NCBI GenBank assembly: GCA_033675545.1
Contig: JAWDGP010002675.1
Coordinates: 30,001 to 94,000 of the forward strand
From: Elysia crispata
Taxonomy: Eukaryota; Mollusca; Gastropoda; Plakobranchidae
Direction of reading: 5' to 3'
Length of the DNA: 64,000 nucleotides
Position numbers and translations under genes: made by a program. This document shows, one piece after another, positions 18,212 to 30,400 of this stretch. The notes beneath the pieces were generated by a model. The model was given only the letters and a program-made list of their open reading frames with translations, was not told the origin of the DNA and ran no database searches. Position 1 is the first letter of the stretch. Every line of letters starts with the position of its first letter.

Positions 18212-18670
18212 GTGTCTAAGATTTGCCATGGTGAGGTACTGCAAAAGTATGTTCATGCTTTTCAAAAGACGTCGATTTCTTTGGTGGAAAAGGTGATAGA
18301 AAAAAGCAACAAAGCAATATGCTTTCATCACCAGAATTTTTTTTTGTTTTTTTTTTTTGTGCGTTTGGCTGTTTCTAAAGTAGCAGCTAGGAAGAAAAAT
18401 AAAGTAAGAAAAGGAAAAGTCATTAAGCAAAGAAGGATAATGTCAGACACTTTGTACAATCTTTATCTTCAATTTGAAGCTAGACCTGTACAGAACATAA
18501 TGGGAGCTTTACATCCTTCTGGTGTTACAAGCGCCGATGGGCTTTGCCGCCTCAGGGCTGGGACAGGAATACTTGCTAGTGCGAAAATTTTCAGCATGTG
18601 GCAGATGAAACCTATAGACTGGGAGCTTTGCAAACAGCTCGAAAAAATGTTCTTTTACAACAAAGTGTAA
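18212..18670 (+). other. Unassigned open frame, 152 codons
   Basis: An open frame between the fragment at 17270-18125 and the piggyBac remnant. Its start codon is within noisy AT-rich DNA, and a poly-T run encodes poly-Phe in the middle. The second half (from about 18440) has normal composition, including EARPVQNIMGALHPSG. I recognise no domain. It may be a decayed part of the neighbouring transposase copy or chance. Confidence 0.2.
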
Positions 18671-19039
18671 GTTATACAGAGTAAAAAGTGCATGTTTAGT
18701 GCTTGTGTGTGCCAGTCAAACCAGTTGCCTAAGATTTAAGATATTCATGCACGCGGTAAGTGTGTGCAAAAGCAATGAGTGACTGTAACTGAAGAAAGAG
18801 CATTAGAAAATGGAACAAAGAAAAATATAAAACTGATTAAAAAAAAAAAATTGAGGAAGAAGGTACTTATTCAACCTTAAAGGAGCTATTTATGGTTGTA
18901 AGAAGCATTTTTTTTTTCCACAAAGAAAAAACAATTTCATAATTTTTCTTTCGTTAAGATCAATCTTAGTACAGAAGATGTGTTGATTCACACTAATTTT
19001 GCAGAAAAGTTAGTCTGCAAATACAGCCATCGGATACAA

Positions 19040-19730
19040 AGTGTACATTAACTTTTTAAAGGTTGGACCGGCCTAAGTCATTTTTTGGTGTGTCTGACGA
19101 CTCTCCTTTCAGGAATCTGTCAATCGATGAGATGATTGTGGGCTACCAGGGGAGATGGAAGCAAAAACAATGCAACGCTTCCAAGCCCCAAAAGGACCAC
19201 ATCCAATGCTTTGGGCTGATTGACATTGAGACTGGCTATGTCCTCCATATCCTTACCTACTAATGGGCAAAACTCGTCCTGCAAGCCGAATTCTGATCCA
19301 AACAGCAGGATGGCGATACGGATATTCGACAACCCACTGTCAGGTCTTGCACACTTTTGCTGACCGATATTACACGACACGTGCTCTCCTTGATCATCTG
19401 GTCAGCAAGAGAACCTATACATGTACTACACTGGGATGGTACCGATGAATAAGAAAAAATTTCCCCCCTGAGCTGAAAACAGAAGCTTCAGTCTATAGAG
19501 TCGAAAAATGTACAAGACTTCTACGATATAATCATCTGTGTGAGTTTCAAGGATGAAAAGGCAAAGAAACCAGTCTCCAATGTTTTGATTCATGTGAGGA
19601 ACAAAATAAAACACCTCACCATCCACACATACAACCAGTATATGAAAGGTTGCGACAGAGCCGACAGAAACCTAGGCTTTTGTGAGGTAATAACGTCCAC
19701 AAAATTATGCTCGTGGTGGCAATAGATCTA
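19040..19730 (+). pseudogene. piggyBac-like transposase remnant
   Basis: Remnant of a DDE_Tnp_1_7 (piggyBac) transposase, a TTAA-targeting cut-and-paste enzyme. The frame from 19063 gives FRNLSIDEMIVGYQGRWKQK, then KPQKDHIQCFGLIDIETGYV, matching the first catalytic Asp region and the RxxxKxYxxxKPxKxGIK block. A stop at 19261 is followed in another frame by VLHTFADRYYTTRALLDHLV, the typical D-RYYTS second-Asp block. At 19630 a third frame gives YNQYMKGCDRADRNLGF, matching YNKYMGGVDRADQ. At least three frame breaks are present. No terminal repeats were identified. The copy is dead. Confidence 0.85.
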
Positions 19731-19929
19731 GATCTACCCCTATTTTTTTTTTTTAAAGAATAAATAGCCCGCAACTGAGGAAGACAAGGCACGCGCAGAA
19801 AACGTGTCGGCGACGTCAGTAGATGTTCAGGCTGTGATTGTTTCTCTTTAATTTAAGGCATCTGTCCGGCATTACAACATAAAACTTCTCTTTGTTTAAC
19901 CTCACAACAATACACTGTTATTCGTTGTT

Positions 19930-20070
19930 ATGGTTGGAAAGAAACTGAAGGCCGAACTTTATCCCCGTTCTCTATCATCACTTCAAAGCTTTTATGAATC
20001 CGAACCGTCAGTTAAAAACGTTTATAGATTTATTCTGAGTGACGGAGCAGTTTCAAGCGGAACAAAAAGG
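19930..20070 (+). other. Possible short coding exon ending at a splice donor
   Basis: An ATG opens a 47-codon frame of normal composition (MVGKKLKAELYPRSLSSLQS at the start) that ends exactly at AAAAG|GTATGT, a good donor. I recognise no family and found no matching downstream exon. It could be the first exon of a decayed gene or a chance frame. Confidence 0.2.
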
Positions 20071-20079
20071 TATGTATGA

Positions 20080-21240
20080 CGAGTATTATTTCTTTGCAGC
20101 TGTCATACGTGTGGACATCTGTGGAAAATATTTAGTTGTCAGAGCGCGAGGCAATGATAAAGAAAATTGAGAGAAACTTAGTAGGGCCTATGCAATATTC
20201 ACAAAACAAGAGGTCTGATTGTTGCCATGGAAACGGTCCTTACAGGTTCTGATCCTTCCAAAGTTCAGCAGCTGATATTCAATCATTTTAAAAATATAAG
20301 AACTCGAAGCTTTCCAAGTACAAGGCCAGCCCAGGAAAATCATGTAATTGACGCAAATCATAGTTCTCAAGTATAGGCCAAAGGGTAAAAAAATTGACCC
20401 CCAGGTCACTTATAAGAGTTCTTTTGACCTCAGTGTCTTTGACATGTATTTAAGAAAATTAAAAGCTGAGCACTGAAATATTACTCTTGATAATTCATTT
20501 TAATTTTTTTTTAAAGTTTGTATGACGTGAAAATTAGGTGAAAATAGCGGTATGCGAAGTCTCATGTGTGTTACAAATATTTTCCAAATTATGTTATTTG
20601 TCTATATTCAAAATCTTTAGACTCATTACAAGTTCAGACTTAAGATTTTTTACAACTGGCTGCAAGAGTGTATGACATTCCTTATGTTTTCTTCACACCT
20701 TCGTAAATGAATCGAGGGATAGAGATGATGGTGTGTCCAAAGTTTTAGTGCCATCAAATCATACCTCTGTACACAAGTGTTGATCAGATTTTCATAAACA
20801 TTCCTTACAGTCATATATGCACATGCTCTAACGAAGTGTCTTCCCGGACCAGAAGTCTGACCCCTTTAGCCATGAAGGCTCCGCAGATCACAGATTTTTT
20901 TTAGGCAGATTGTGAGTGAGTTTGTGCAAACTCTATTGCATTGGATTTTATATACTAGGAAAATTGACTAGGGTATAATATATTCTTCGTAGTACTTATT
21001 GACAATAATTATTTAACATCCTCTCCAAGGTTGTCAGATATTACAAGTTCACATAAAAGCACCTGTACAGATTTCCATTGTGATTTTTTGGTTTGTTTCA
21101 AACTGGTGGAAATTCCCATTATTGCAAAAATCAGTTTGATTCAGCAATAAACTGAATAATACCAAAAGAGAGGGTAGTGGATAAAAAAAAGCTCTTAAAT
21201 AAATAAAGCAGTACGGCCTTATTTAAAATATTTCTGATTA
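20080..21240. other. Non-coding stretch
   Basis: AT-rich DNA with no recognised gene or long repeat. A featureless 73-codon minus-strand frame occurs at 20188-20409. Confidence 0.4.
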
Positions 21241-21254
21241 CTGTACAAAGATAA

Positions 21255-21735
21255 CATTAATACTAAGCCACATACGTAACTCTCTCGTTACAAATTCCAG
21301 ACAAGAAAATCAGATGACAATATGATATGATAGCAGTCCTGGAGGTGACAAAACACTAACAGGTATGACAGAGAGGAGGAGTTGGCTCTACGGAGGATGG
21401 AGCTGACAACACAGCGGGAGAGGTAAGAGGGGGAGATGTGGCTCTACGGAGGATGGAGCTGACAACACAGCGGGAGAGGCAAGAGGGGGAGTTGGCTCTA
21501 CGGAGGATGGAGCTGACAACACAGCGGGAGAGGCAAGAGGGGGAGATGTGGCTCTACGGAGGATGGAGCTGACAACACAGCGGGAGAGGCAAGAGGGGGA
21601 GATGTGGCTCTACGGAGGATGGAGCTGACAACACAGCGGGAGAGGTAAGAGGGGGAGATGTGGCTGCGAAGAGAAGCAGAGGAAACAGCAAGGGAGGGAC
21701 GCCGAGCATTTAAGAACTTAATGTTCCAATTTATG
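21255..21735 (+). repeat. MADF-protein C-terminal exon remnant with a 54-56 bp minisatellite (copy A)
   Basis: Five units of 54-56 bp, each containing GGCTCTACGGAGGATGGAGC, start at about 21384. They end in GAGATGTGGCTGCGAAGAGA and a stretch reading RRAFKNLMFQFMQN. The same left flank (TTACAAATTCCAG splice-acceptor-like end) and right flank recur at 32283-32640, so the two are copies of one sequence. The charged, repeated Arg-Glu composition fits the coiled C-terminus of MADF/Myb-type transposon-associated proteins, which is inference. Frames are broken because most units are 56 bp. Confidence 0.7.
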
Positions 21736-21739
21736 CAAA

Positions 21740-22802
21740 ACATGAATAACTAATGTACTACATGGCTAAAGTACAAGCTACACAGTGTACAAAATGACGG
21801 GCAATGGGAATAGAATGTCGCAGTCACAGTTCACTCTAGAGCTCATCAAACAGCTAACACCGCCGAAGCGACCGGAAACACTCCCTTCATAAGGAGACCA
21901 GCTGATCCTCCAACCTGGCTTGTAGAAAAACAACTTCTTTCTAAGGTATAAAGACGAGGAAAATGCGAGTACCCCGGCAGGCTCTGTGGGTGTGCTCTGC
22001 AACGAATGGGGACGGGAATGGAAATGGACAAAAAACCGCTACTGAGTGTGCAAAATGTGACAAGTGTAGGCCTATGTATGTGTGCCACTGGATAATTTGA
22101 GCGGTACCACAGTATGGTCAAATAGATAAGGGTAGCCGATAAACTTAAAAAAAAAAAAAAAAAAAAAACTTGAGGTAGAGCTTTTGTAAATAGTTTTACA
22201 GGTATTGTAAACAGTAACTTTGTACGGAAAATTTTGGAATTTCCGCGTGTAAAAATTACAAGGGAAAAGTACCATGTACACCGACATGTAAATTGATGTT
22301 GTAAGTACAAAGTGTACATAGACCATTTTTTTTTGTTTACTGCTGACTTTATTGAAGCCCCTGGAGTATAATCGAAGGCCTCGAGAGAAAAACTTTACAT
22401 GTCACAATTTTTTAAATTTTGAGTTGTGCCCCTTATGCTATACAGCGCCCTCCACTTAATTCAACATCTCATTACTCGATATTCCCCTTAATTCGACGTA
22501 AAAAAAAAGACCCGAAAAAATTCCATTAAACAGTATTATTACATTTTCCTGCAAATCGACATTTTAGTTCTCTAATTTATCCTAAATAGACGGTATTTCC
22601 ACTTTTGTTTCGGTGTCAAAATCCTTCAAAATGCCATTTATTTTTAGTCTAGTCTCATGAGTTGGATCTAAAAATTTAGTGTGGACCAGTGCAACTCAAG
22701 ACAGAGGTTTGTGGGGGAAGAAAAGTGAGGCGTGTTGGGCGCGCAGGGAAGACAGTAGAGAGACAAGCACCCATGTCTACGTGTGTGTGTGTGTGTGTGT
22801 GA

Positions 22803-22890
<88 letters not shown>

Positions 22891-23060
22891 TACTCAGCAG
22901 ACTTCAACACTGTGGATGCCGCTACATTAGACTTGCATACGACTTTGTGTTCATAATTTACCATTTCAGTTTCTGTTCACACCACCAATTTGAATATAAT
23001 CAACCCGGATCTGATTTATATCTAATTTCGAAGTGATTAGCCGGACCCGTGTCCCAATAA
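21740..23060. other. Non-coding stretch with poly-A and GT/GA microsatellites
   Basis: Contains a 22-nt poly-A at 22147-22168, GT repeats near 22785-22801 and GA at 22811-22890. The minus-strand frames at 21778-22326 overlap in different frames, span homopolymers and have no domain. Confidence 0.5.
22811..22890. repeat. GA microsatellite
   Basis: A GA tract of about 75 bp preceded by a GT tract and a short A run. Confidence 0.97.
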
Positions 23061-23069
23061 TATCGGACA

Positions 23070-23275
23070 AGTGGATGGCCCAAGGAAAGCTGGTGCACAT
23101 CATTATCAGCAATGCTTACAGGTAGAGCGTTAGAAGCGTTTTGTCGTCTTTCAGAGAACGAGGCCACGGATTATGATCAAGGAAGTCCTACAGAGATATA
23201 ACCTGACCGAAGACGGCTATAGGCAACGATTCCGCACTTGTTCACCAGAGGAGGGAGAGAATCCAAGCACTCACA
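23070..23275 (+). pseudogene. Ty3/gypsy-type gag fragment
   Basis: Short remnant of a retrotransposon gag capsid-like region. One frame reads WPKESWCTSLSAMLTGRALE then AFCRLSENEATDYD. After a single frame shift the next reads IKEVLQRYNLTEDGYRQRFR and RTCSPEEGENPS. These are the familiar Ty3/gypsy gag blocks: LLTGKALE-like, the RLS-D-x-A-x-DYD block and the RYxLTEDGYRxxFR block. No protease, reverse transcriptase, integrase or LTR was found next to it. The match stops abruptly near 23275, where an unrelated open frame takes over. Confidence 0.7.
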
Positions 23276-23760
23276 ACAGGACACATTCCACACACTGCAG
23301 AAATTAGCAAGAGCATGTCTTCCTATTTTTTCATGGACCACAGGTGGAGGGAAGTTCCTTAAAAATGAAAGACACCATGAAAGAGTCAGCGAACTGGTTA
23401 TCACCACCTTTTCTGCCTTCCAAACAATCAAATATGCTATTAAAGCCAGAAATAGCGATGCAATTGATTGTTTTAAAAGGAAGGACTTTCTTCATCAGGA
23501 GGTAGATGCCCATCTTATGCAGGCCATCAGGGGTTCTGCAGGAAAATACAAAAAACATCTTGAAAGCAAAAAAGAGAGTGAGTTGGAAAGAAAGAGGGCA
23601 CTGGATTTGGAAATTGGACATCTTCTGACCAAATCTAGTGCAAAGAGAATCAGAGAGAGGGCCTTAAAGCAAGCTTTACAAAACCACACAAAGGCCTAAA
23701 ATAGACAATCTGCCAAAAGGAAGTTTCACACCAAGGAGCCTCCTTTTAAAAGGCAAAATT
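23276..23760 (+). CDS. Uncharacterised basic protein fragment, about 140-160 aa
   Basis: An open frame of normal composition (TLQKLARACLPIFSWTTGGG, then KFLKNERHHERVSELVITTF) with a lysine-rich second half (SAGKYKKHLESKKESELERK). It stops at TAA 23697-23699. The same frame then continues for another 20 codons with a basic cluster (RQSAKRKFHTKEPPFKRQ) before a second stop, so the first stop may be a mutation. The 5' end joins the gag fragment directly. I do not recognise the family. The length and composition suggest real, transposon-linked coding sequence rather than chance. Confidence 0.4.
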
Positions 23761-23769
23761 AAAAATTAA

Positions 23770-24170
23770 TCTAAACCCTCATTCAAGCCCATGAAGCTTG
23801 TTTTTCTGCATTCAAAGGTATGTTGATTGCAAGATTTTAAAAAAAGTTAATCATGCTTCCTTTTTATTAAATTGTGTGTGAGTGTGTGTGGTAGGATCTC
23901 GCGAGATTTCTGTCGCGGGTTTGGCACTTCTTACAGTGTATTTTCCTCCTTTTTGACTTCTCCTCATTATGAACACTGGTTAAGGGACACAGGTTGCAAG
24001 GGCGTCGTGGTTCGTCGCGGGTTAGTTGATGATGATAAGCTAATAGGAAAGTGCTGTTTGATTGTCAGGATCGATAATGTAGTACTGCTGGCGAAAAAGG
24101 GTCCGAATAGTCTCAGAGAGTGACCCGGGTCCGAACAAGGCTTTCCATCTAATTTACTGAATACCACATA
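23770..24170. other. Spacer before the 122-bp array
   Basis: No gene recognised. A TCAAAG|GTATGT donor-like site lies near 23818, downstream of the uncharacterised open frame. Short frames on both strands at 23872-24227 have no domain. Confidence 0.35.
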
Positions 24171-24655
24171 AACGTTGCTGCGATTGAAGAGATCTAGCGC
24201 CTGTAAAGACGACAACATGAATAGCAAAACTCAGAACAACTTAGTCAACATGAAACTTGAAAGGCGAGGTTTCGCAAACTATTTTGATTTAAAACGTTGC
24301 TGCGATTGAAGAGATCTAGCGCCTGTAAAGACGACAACATGAATAGCAAAACTCAGAACAACTTAGTCAACATGAAACTTGAAAGGTGAGGTTTCGCAAA
24401 CTATTTTGATTTAAAACGTTGCTGCGATTGAAGAGATCTAGCGCCTGTAAAGACGACAACATGAATAGCAAAACTCAGAACAACTTAGTCAACTTAAACT
24501 TGAAAGGTGAGGTTTCGCAAACTATTTTGATTTAAAACGTTGCTGCGATTGAAGAGATCTAGCGCCTGTAAAGACGACAACATGAATAGCAAAACTCAGA
24601 ACAACTTAGTCAACATGAAACTTGAAAGGTGAGGTTTCGCAAACTATTTTGATGT
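24171..24655 (+). repeat. Four-copy 122-bp tandem repeat carrying a mini-exon-like ORF
   Basis: Units start at 24171, 24293, 24415 and 24536 (spacing 122, 122, 121) and are nearly identical. Each contains ATGAATAGCAAAACTCAG opening a 15-codon frame that ends at GAAAG|GTGAGG, a good splice donor. In unit 1 the donor reads GCGAGG. Unit 3 lacks one base, changing the frame. The last unit's frame (24582-24628) leaves two bases, which exactly match the phase of the acceptor at 24975/24976 in front of the transposase exon. Confidence 0.9.
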
Positions 24656-24975
24656 AAATCTTAAGGTTTATATTATAATTACCCCAGGGAGTCCTTACAT
24701 ATATCTATGCTACTTGCTAGAGTTTAGATCTAAACTAGTTTGAGCTTTCTTGACTGAAGCAAAAAAGTACAACATCATGCAAATATGCGATAAAAAGAGG
24801 TGAATTATGCAAAAACCAATCAAAACAGGGAAAAATATGCAATAAAAATCACAAATTATGCACTGCATAAAACCTTGGAATCATTACATGGAACTTAATT
24901 TAATGAACTCTTTGCAACTTACTTTGTGTTAGTACCTGTACTGAATCTCATTGCTTGTATAATTTTGTGTTTCAG

Positions 24976-26075
24976 GAAAGTCTTCACTGAGAAGTTCAAC
25001 ATAGCCTTCGGCTACCCCCGGAAAGATACCTGCTCGACTTGCGATGCCTTCGAGATCAAGCTGAAGGCTGAAAACCTTGGAGCAGAGGAGATGGCCCAGC
25101 TCATCAGGGAAAAAGAGCTTCATGTCCGAAAGGGACAGGTCTTCTACGACAGAAAAAGCACTGCTGGCCAAGAGGCAAAGCGGAGGCCTACTTTTGCTGC
25201 CATGGCATTTGATTTTTCAAAAAACCTGCCAGCTCCAAACATAAGCACCAACGATGTGTACTATCGTCGACAGTTATCTCTGTACTCGTTCAACGTACAC
25301 TCTCTTCCTGATGATGTCGTCTTTTTTTTACTGCTACGACGAAACGATGGGGAAAAAAGGAGCAGATGATGTGGCAAGCATGCTTCTTCATTACTTTGAC
25401 AATGTTTTGTCACCAGAGGTGACACATGTAGAACTCTTCTGTGATTCCTGCGCAGGACAAAATAAAAATTGGACTGTGATTCGCTTTCTGCACCATCTAG
25501 TAGCCATCAAAAAACGCTTCGTGCAGATCAAGCTGTCGTTCCCAATCAGGGGGCACAGCTATATGGAATGCGACCGGGACATGTGCGTTGTCAACCAAAA
25601 AGCCAAGGTGGAGACACCAGCTGACTGGATGGAAGAATTTCGAAGGTCACGCCAGAAACCTTCGCCGTTCAACATTGTGGCAATGGAGCCTCACATGTTC
25701 CAAAATGTGACGGACTACGTCAAGCCGTTTTACAGGGCTTCCTGCCCAATTGCAACCCGACCCCTCCGAGAGATTGTTTTCTCTCAAGACAAACCGCAGC
25801 TTTTCAGCTACCGGATAAGTTGGAATGGGCCCATGGACACTGCAGTGGTGACAAAGCCAGTAGGGAAAAAGACGGCAGCAACACTTCAGCCATTGCGAAG
25901 CCTGTACCAGCAGCGACTGCCCATCAAGGCTGCAAAATACAAAGATCTTCAAGTACTAAAGCAATTTTGCAGTACTGAGGCCCAGCACTTCTTTGAGTCC
26001 TTGCCCTATGATGGCATGGAGGATACCAGGGAAGACTCGGACTCCGAGATCTCAAAGGTCTCCGACACGGAATAG
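24976..26075 (+). pseudogene. Sola-like transposase, catalytic half, one frameshift (copy 24.9 kb)
   Basis: Catalytic half of a DNA transposase. The exon opens after TTTCAG with KVFTEKFNIAFGYPRKDTCS, including the C-x2-C knuckle DTCSTC. MAFDFSKNLP (candidate catalytic Asp at 25211) and ISTNDVYYRRQLSLYSFNVH follow. A run of eight T at 25322-25329 shifts the frame by one; reading seven T joins seamlessly to YCYDETMGKKGADDVASMLL. Then come CDSCAGQNKNW (second Asp at 25443), PIRGHSYMECDRDM and a conserved C-terminus ending EAQHFFESLPYDG. An AATAAA site lies at 26106. The N-terminal half is absent unless spliced from upstream. Databases tend to label this family as a DUF7869-type protein; Sola is my candidate superfamily. 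Confidence 0.75.
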
Positions 26076-26598
26076 CCTGAAAGCATCATGACTTATGAAT
26101 GATATCAATAAATTTTTAAAGTTTGAAACACTTATTGTTTTACTACTGTATGTGAGAGAGAGTGAATGCATAGTTTTAGAGCATTTCTACTGGGTTTTTG
26201 GCATCCCTGGATAAAAGAAAAGCCTGAATTGATAGAAAAAAATGCACACAAGGGAAAAACTAGAGATGTCATTTTGGTATTCAAAATTTTTAATTTTTCA
26301 CCACTACCTACTATCCTGCTTGAAGACTGTGAAATTTGTTTGTTTGAGTGTTGGATGGATGTACTTCCATAAAAAAGTAACACTGACTTCATATCAGTTC
26401 TATTAAATGAGATACAAGTCTTCAAACTTTGTTTTTCCATTTTCTAGAAATACCTCAAACCTGACATCTCTGGTTTTTCCCTTGGGCCCTTCATATATAT
26501 ATATATATATATATTTTCAGGATGGCAGACCAACTTGGGAGACATCGTTCATGATCATCATGTTAGACCATTTCACCCATGTTAGTGGCCAGCAGCAG

Positions 26599-27048
26599 CC
26601 TGAGATGTACGAAATATAAACGTCCCTTCTGACAGTCCTTGAAAATCATAATGCCCCAGTCCACAGTCCAACATAGAAATACCAGAAAAAGAAGGCAAAG
26701 GGCCTATTAGACGTACAGGCCGACCGGACAAGTTTCTGGGTCGTATGCCCTGAGATGTACGAAATATAGACGTCCCTTCTGACAGTCCTTGAAAATCATA
26801 ATGCCCCAGTCCACAGTCCAACATAGAAATACCAGAAAAAGAAGGCAAAGGGCCTATTAGACGTACAGGCCGACCGGACAAGTTTCTGGGTCGTATGCCC
26901 TGAGATGTACGAAATATAGACGTCCCTTCTGACAGTCCTTGAAAATCATAATGCCCCAATCCGCAGTTCAACAAAGAAATACCAGAAAAAGAAGGCAAAG
27001 GGCCTATTAGACGTACAGGCCAACCGGACAAGTTTCTGGGTCGTATGC
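26599..27048. repeat. Three-copy 150-bp tandem repeat
   Basis: Units start at 26599, 26749 and 26899 with CCTGAGATGTACGAAATATA and end in GTTTCTGGGTCGTATGCC. The third unit is slightly diverged. Because 150 is a multiple of three, a 149-codon minus-strand frame stays open; it is a 50-residue repeat with no domain. A TA run lies just upstream at about 26497-26514. Confidence 0.95.
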
Positions 27049-27418
27049 CAGCCCAAGGCCAATCGTAACGTGTAATAGGAAATCCAGCTCAAACCGTAGG
27101 TGAACATGCGGTCCGCCTGATGTCACGAGCTCACAGCCGTTGGCTATGAATTTGACGTTAGGCCCTCTGACCTAGAAGATAGTGGTCATCAGAACTAATT
27201 TCCAAACTATAGAAAATCACGTTGTACTCGTAGTTAAAAAATATTGCCAGATGCAGAACTAGCGTATCAAAATGGCTCGCGCGTAACTCTTTTTATTTTG
27301 TATTCAAAGGATTTTTTTTTAAATTTTACCGGTACCCGGCATGCATTTCATCATCCCTAATTCTGTGTGTAGCCTTGACCTACTGTCGTTGACGCATGCG
27401 TGAAGTTCTTGTGCGGGA

Positions 27419-30400
27419 TTAAGGGCAGGTTATAGAGCTGAAAATGATGGGCTGGGTCCAGATCATGCTACACGAGAAGTCGGTACTTTCAATTAAGTTA
27501 AACCATTTTTCTACTTAAAACTGAACCTATTATGCCTTCTAGAGCGATAAATATGCATATAAATTGTATTTTAATGTACTGACCCCCACACCTAAATCAT
27601 CCCTTGAGCCCCCAAAAGACAAAAAATGGGTTTGTTTGACACCTAGAAACGTGCCCTTAGAGTGGGAACACCCCTAGGCAACCATACATCATTGGAAAGG
27701 TCAGGATTTCCCCCATCCTGTGAAGCATGCTACTATTAGCCAATGAAATTTCCTGATTTTATATATATTTATAAAGAGGTCACATTTTTTTGCTTTCCAT
27801 GCATGGTTCTATAAGACTTTCTGTGATTGGCTGAATATTTTAAAAGCTCGGCTCTGATTGGCTAATGCAGACATATGGTTTTAAGATGGCTGCCTCTGTT
27901 GTTGTTGATATTTGATCAACAGTTTTCAACACGTTGATTCATTCATTCTTTACAAAGCTTTGTTATTCTATCAAGTGGACTTTCACTTATCCATAGAAGT
28001 ATTACATATTTGAGATTCTGAAAATCTATACAGTGATCTGTGCTTTGTGTTTGTGTCCTTGATAAGCTGAAGAATAGTGGTAGATCTAGTGTGATCCACG
28101 ATCATTCAGTTCAGTTAGCTAATCACTCCATCTCTAAAACAAGGCATCCAGTGTCTATTTACGGTTTTGTAAGGTCCCAAAGTAATTTAAAAGATATTTT
28201 ATATTTTTTTATCTAAGTATTCAAAGCACATATCACTGTATAGATCCAAATTTTCTTTAGATCTAGCAAAATGGAAAATGAAACTTTACCAGGGAAGAAG
28301 ACGAAAGAACGAAAAGACAGGCCTAAGAAACGAAAGTTTCATGGGAATAAATATACAACCCCAACAAAAATTGCCAAGACACCAGAAAAGAATGTTTCAA
28401 GAACAACTGGAGTTGAAACTTCTTCATCAAAAAAGCTGCAGAAGTCCCAGGCTTGTGTGGATACTTCTAGACAAGAAATTGAAGGGTTTCGGTTTGTCGA
28501 CATTTCTACCATTATAAACTTTGTAGTATCTACGCCATGTAAGAACTGTTTATCACAAACATCAAGAGCCAGATCTAGTGTATGCACTCCGTCCTATTCA
28601 GTAGAAGAAACATTGAAAGGAGTAAATACTGTTCTCATAATTTCATGCAATATTTGTAATGCAGTGGTGAAGCTAGATTTTTCTCCAAATCAAAATATCA
28701 ATATGCGTTTTCAATTTTCAATGTATTCTGTTGGTGTGGACATTGAGAAAAGCAACCGTTTCCTAGCCTGCATGGACATGCCAAAATTTGTCTCACCAAA
28801 CTGCTCTGCTAGTTATAGGAACCGCATTCACGCTGCGGTGAGTGAGGTGTCTAGTGCAAGTATGAGTAGCGCTGCTGAGGAGTTGAAAGATGAAACGGGA
28901 GAAGCTACGGTTTCTTGTGATGGTACTTGGCAGAGGAGAGGTTTTTCAAGCAAGAATGGAGTTGCCACAGTTATTTCTGTTCCTAAAGACAAATGTCAAG
29001 CGGCCAAGGTGGTAGATGTAGAGGTCCTGAGCAACTATTGTGATACTTGCGCCAAAGCAAAATGTAAAAAAACTGAAGAAGAATACAGAGCTTTTAGCCA
29101 TGACAATTGTCAAAAAAATCACACAGGTTCAGCAGGCAGCATGGAACCAGAAGGTATGGTGAGAATTTTTGCTAGGTCAGAAGATAAGCATGGACTGCAG
29201 TATACAAACTACCTAGGTGACGGGGACAGTAAATCCTATAGGCAGGTGTGTGAAGCAGACGTATATAATGGAAAAGAAATTAATAAACTGGAGTGCTGTG
29301 GTCATGTTCAGAAGAGGATGGGAAAGAGATTGATGGATAAGGTTGCACAGTGTAAGGGGCAGAAGTTCCAGGAGAATGGAAAAGCATATACTGGAATAGG
29401 TGGTGCTGGTCGGTTGACATCAAAGGCGATAAAGCGCATACAAGGACATTACGGTGGCGCTATACGTAAAAACTGTCACAGTGTGGAAGCAATGAGGAAA
29501 AGTATTTGGAGCATTTTTCATCATAGGGGAGGAAGACATGACCTATGTGGGGACTGGTGCAAAAAGGACAATAAAAATGTGCTTCCACAATTTGTTTTAG
29601 ACGAGATCGAGCCAATTTTTCAAGATCTTTCGTCCGACGCGCTCGTCTCAAAATGTACCCATGGCGGAACGCAGAACACCAACGAGTCGTTCCACAATTT
29701 AATTTGGAATCGTTGCCCAAAAAAACATTTTTGTAGGGAGGCAAAGACTGGAAATTGCAGTTTTAGATGCAGCAGTTGTGTTTAATGATGGGGAACTAGG
29801 AAGGTGTGACATTTTTAAGAAGCTCAACCTGTCATGTGGAAAACATATGGTCAGCGGCCTGCAGAAATTGGACTCTAAAAGGATTAAAAAATCAGCTGCC
29901 AGGAGTAATGCAGACAAGAAAGTACAAAGACAGAGACAGCAGCACACACAGAACAACACAACAGATGAAACATATGAAGCAGGGGCTTTTTGAGGTAGGA
30001 TTTTGGATTTGACGTGTTGGTCAAAACTTTAAACGCGATTTTCTCCTTTTTTAGTTTTTCGCTGTTTTGAGTGAGGTTGTGTCAAGATATTTCAAAAAGT
30101 ATTTGTGCTATAGTTTTGAAATTTGGAATGATTTTTCAGCTATAACAAGTGAAGATTATGAACTAAAATCTAATGGATTGGTCGATAACTTTCAAATTTA
30201 TAGCTCCTCAAGTGCTTTTAAACCCAATTTTTTATGCGCAAAATAGGGTATAATTTGAAAAAAATTTGTAAAAAAAAAAGTTTTCAATGGATTTCATATA
30301 TTTTAGTTCACAATCTAGACATCTATCATGCAAACATGTGTGCTAAATATCAAGGCAATGGCACAAATATTACCTGAGATATCTTGACACAAAATTCTAT

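Noticed and set aside
26582..27031. 149-codon minus-strand protein
   Set aside because: A 150-bp tandem repeat keeps the frame open. Composition and context give no support.
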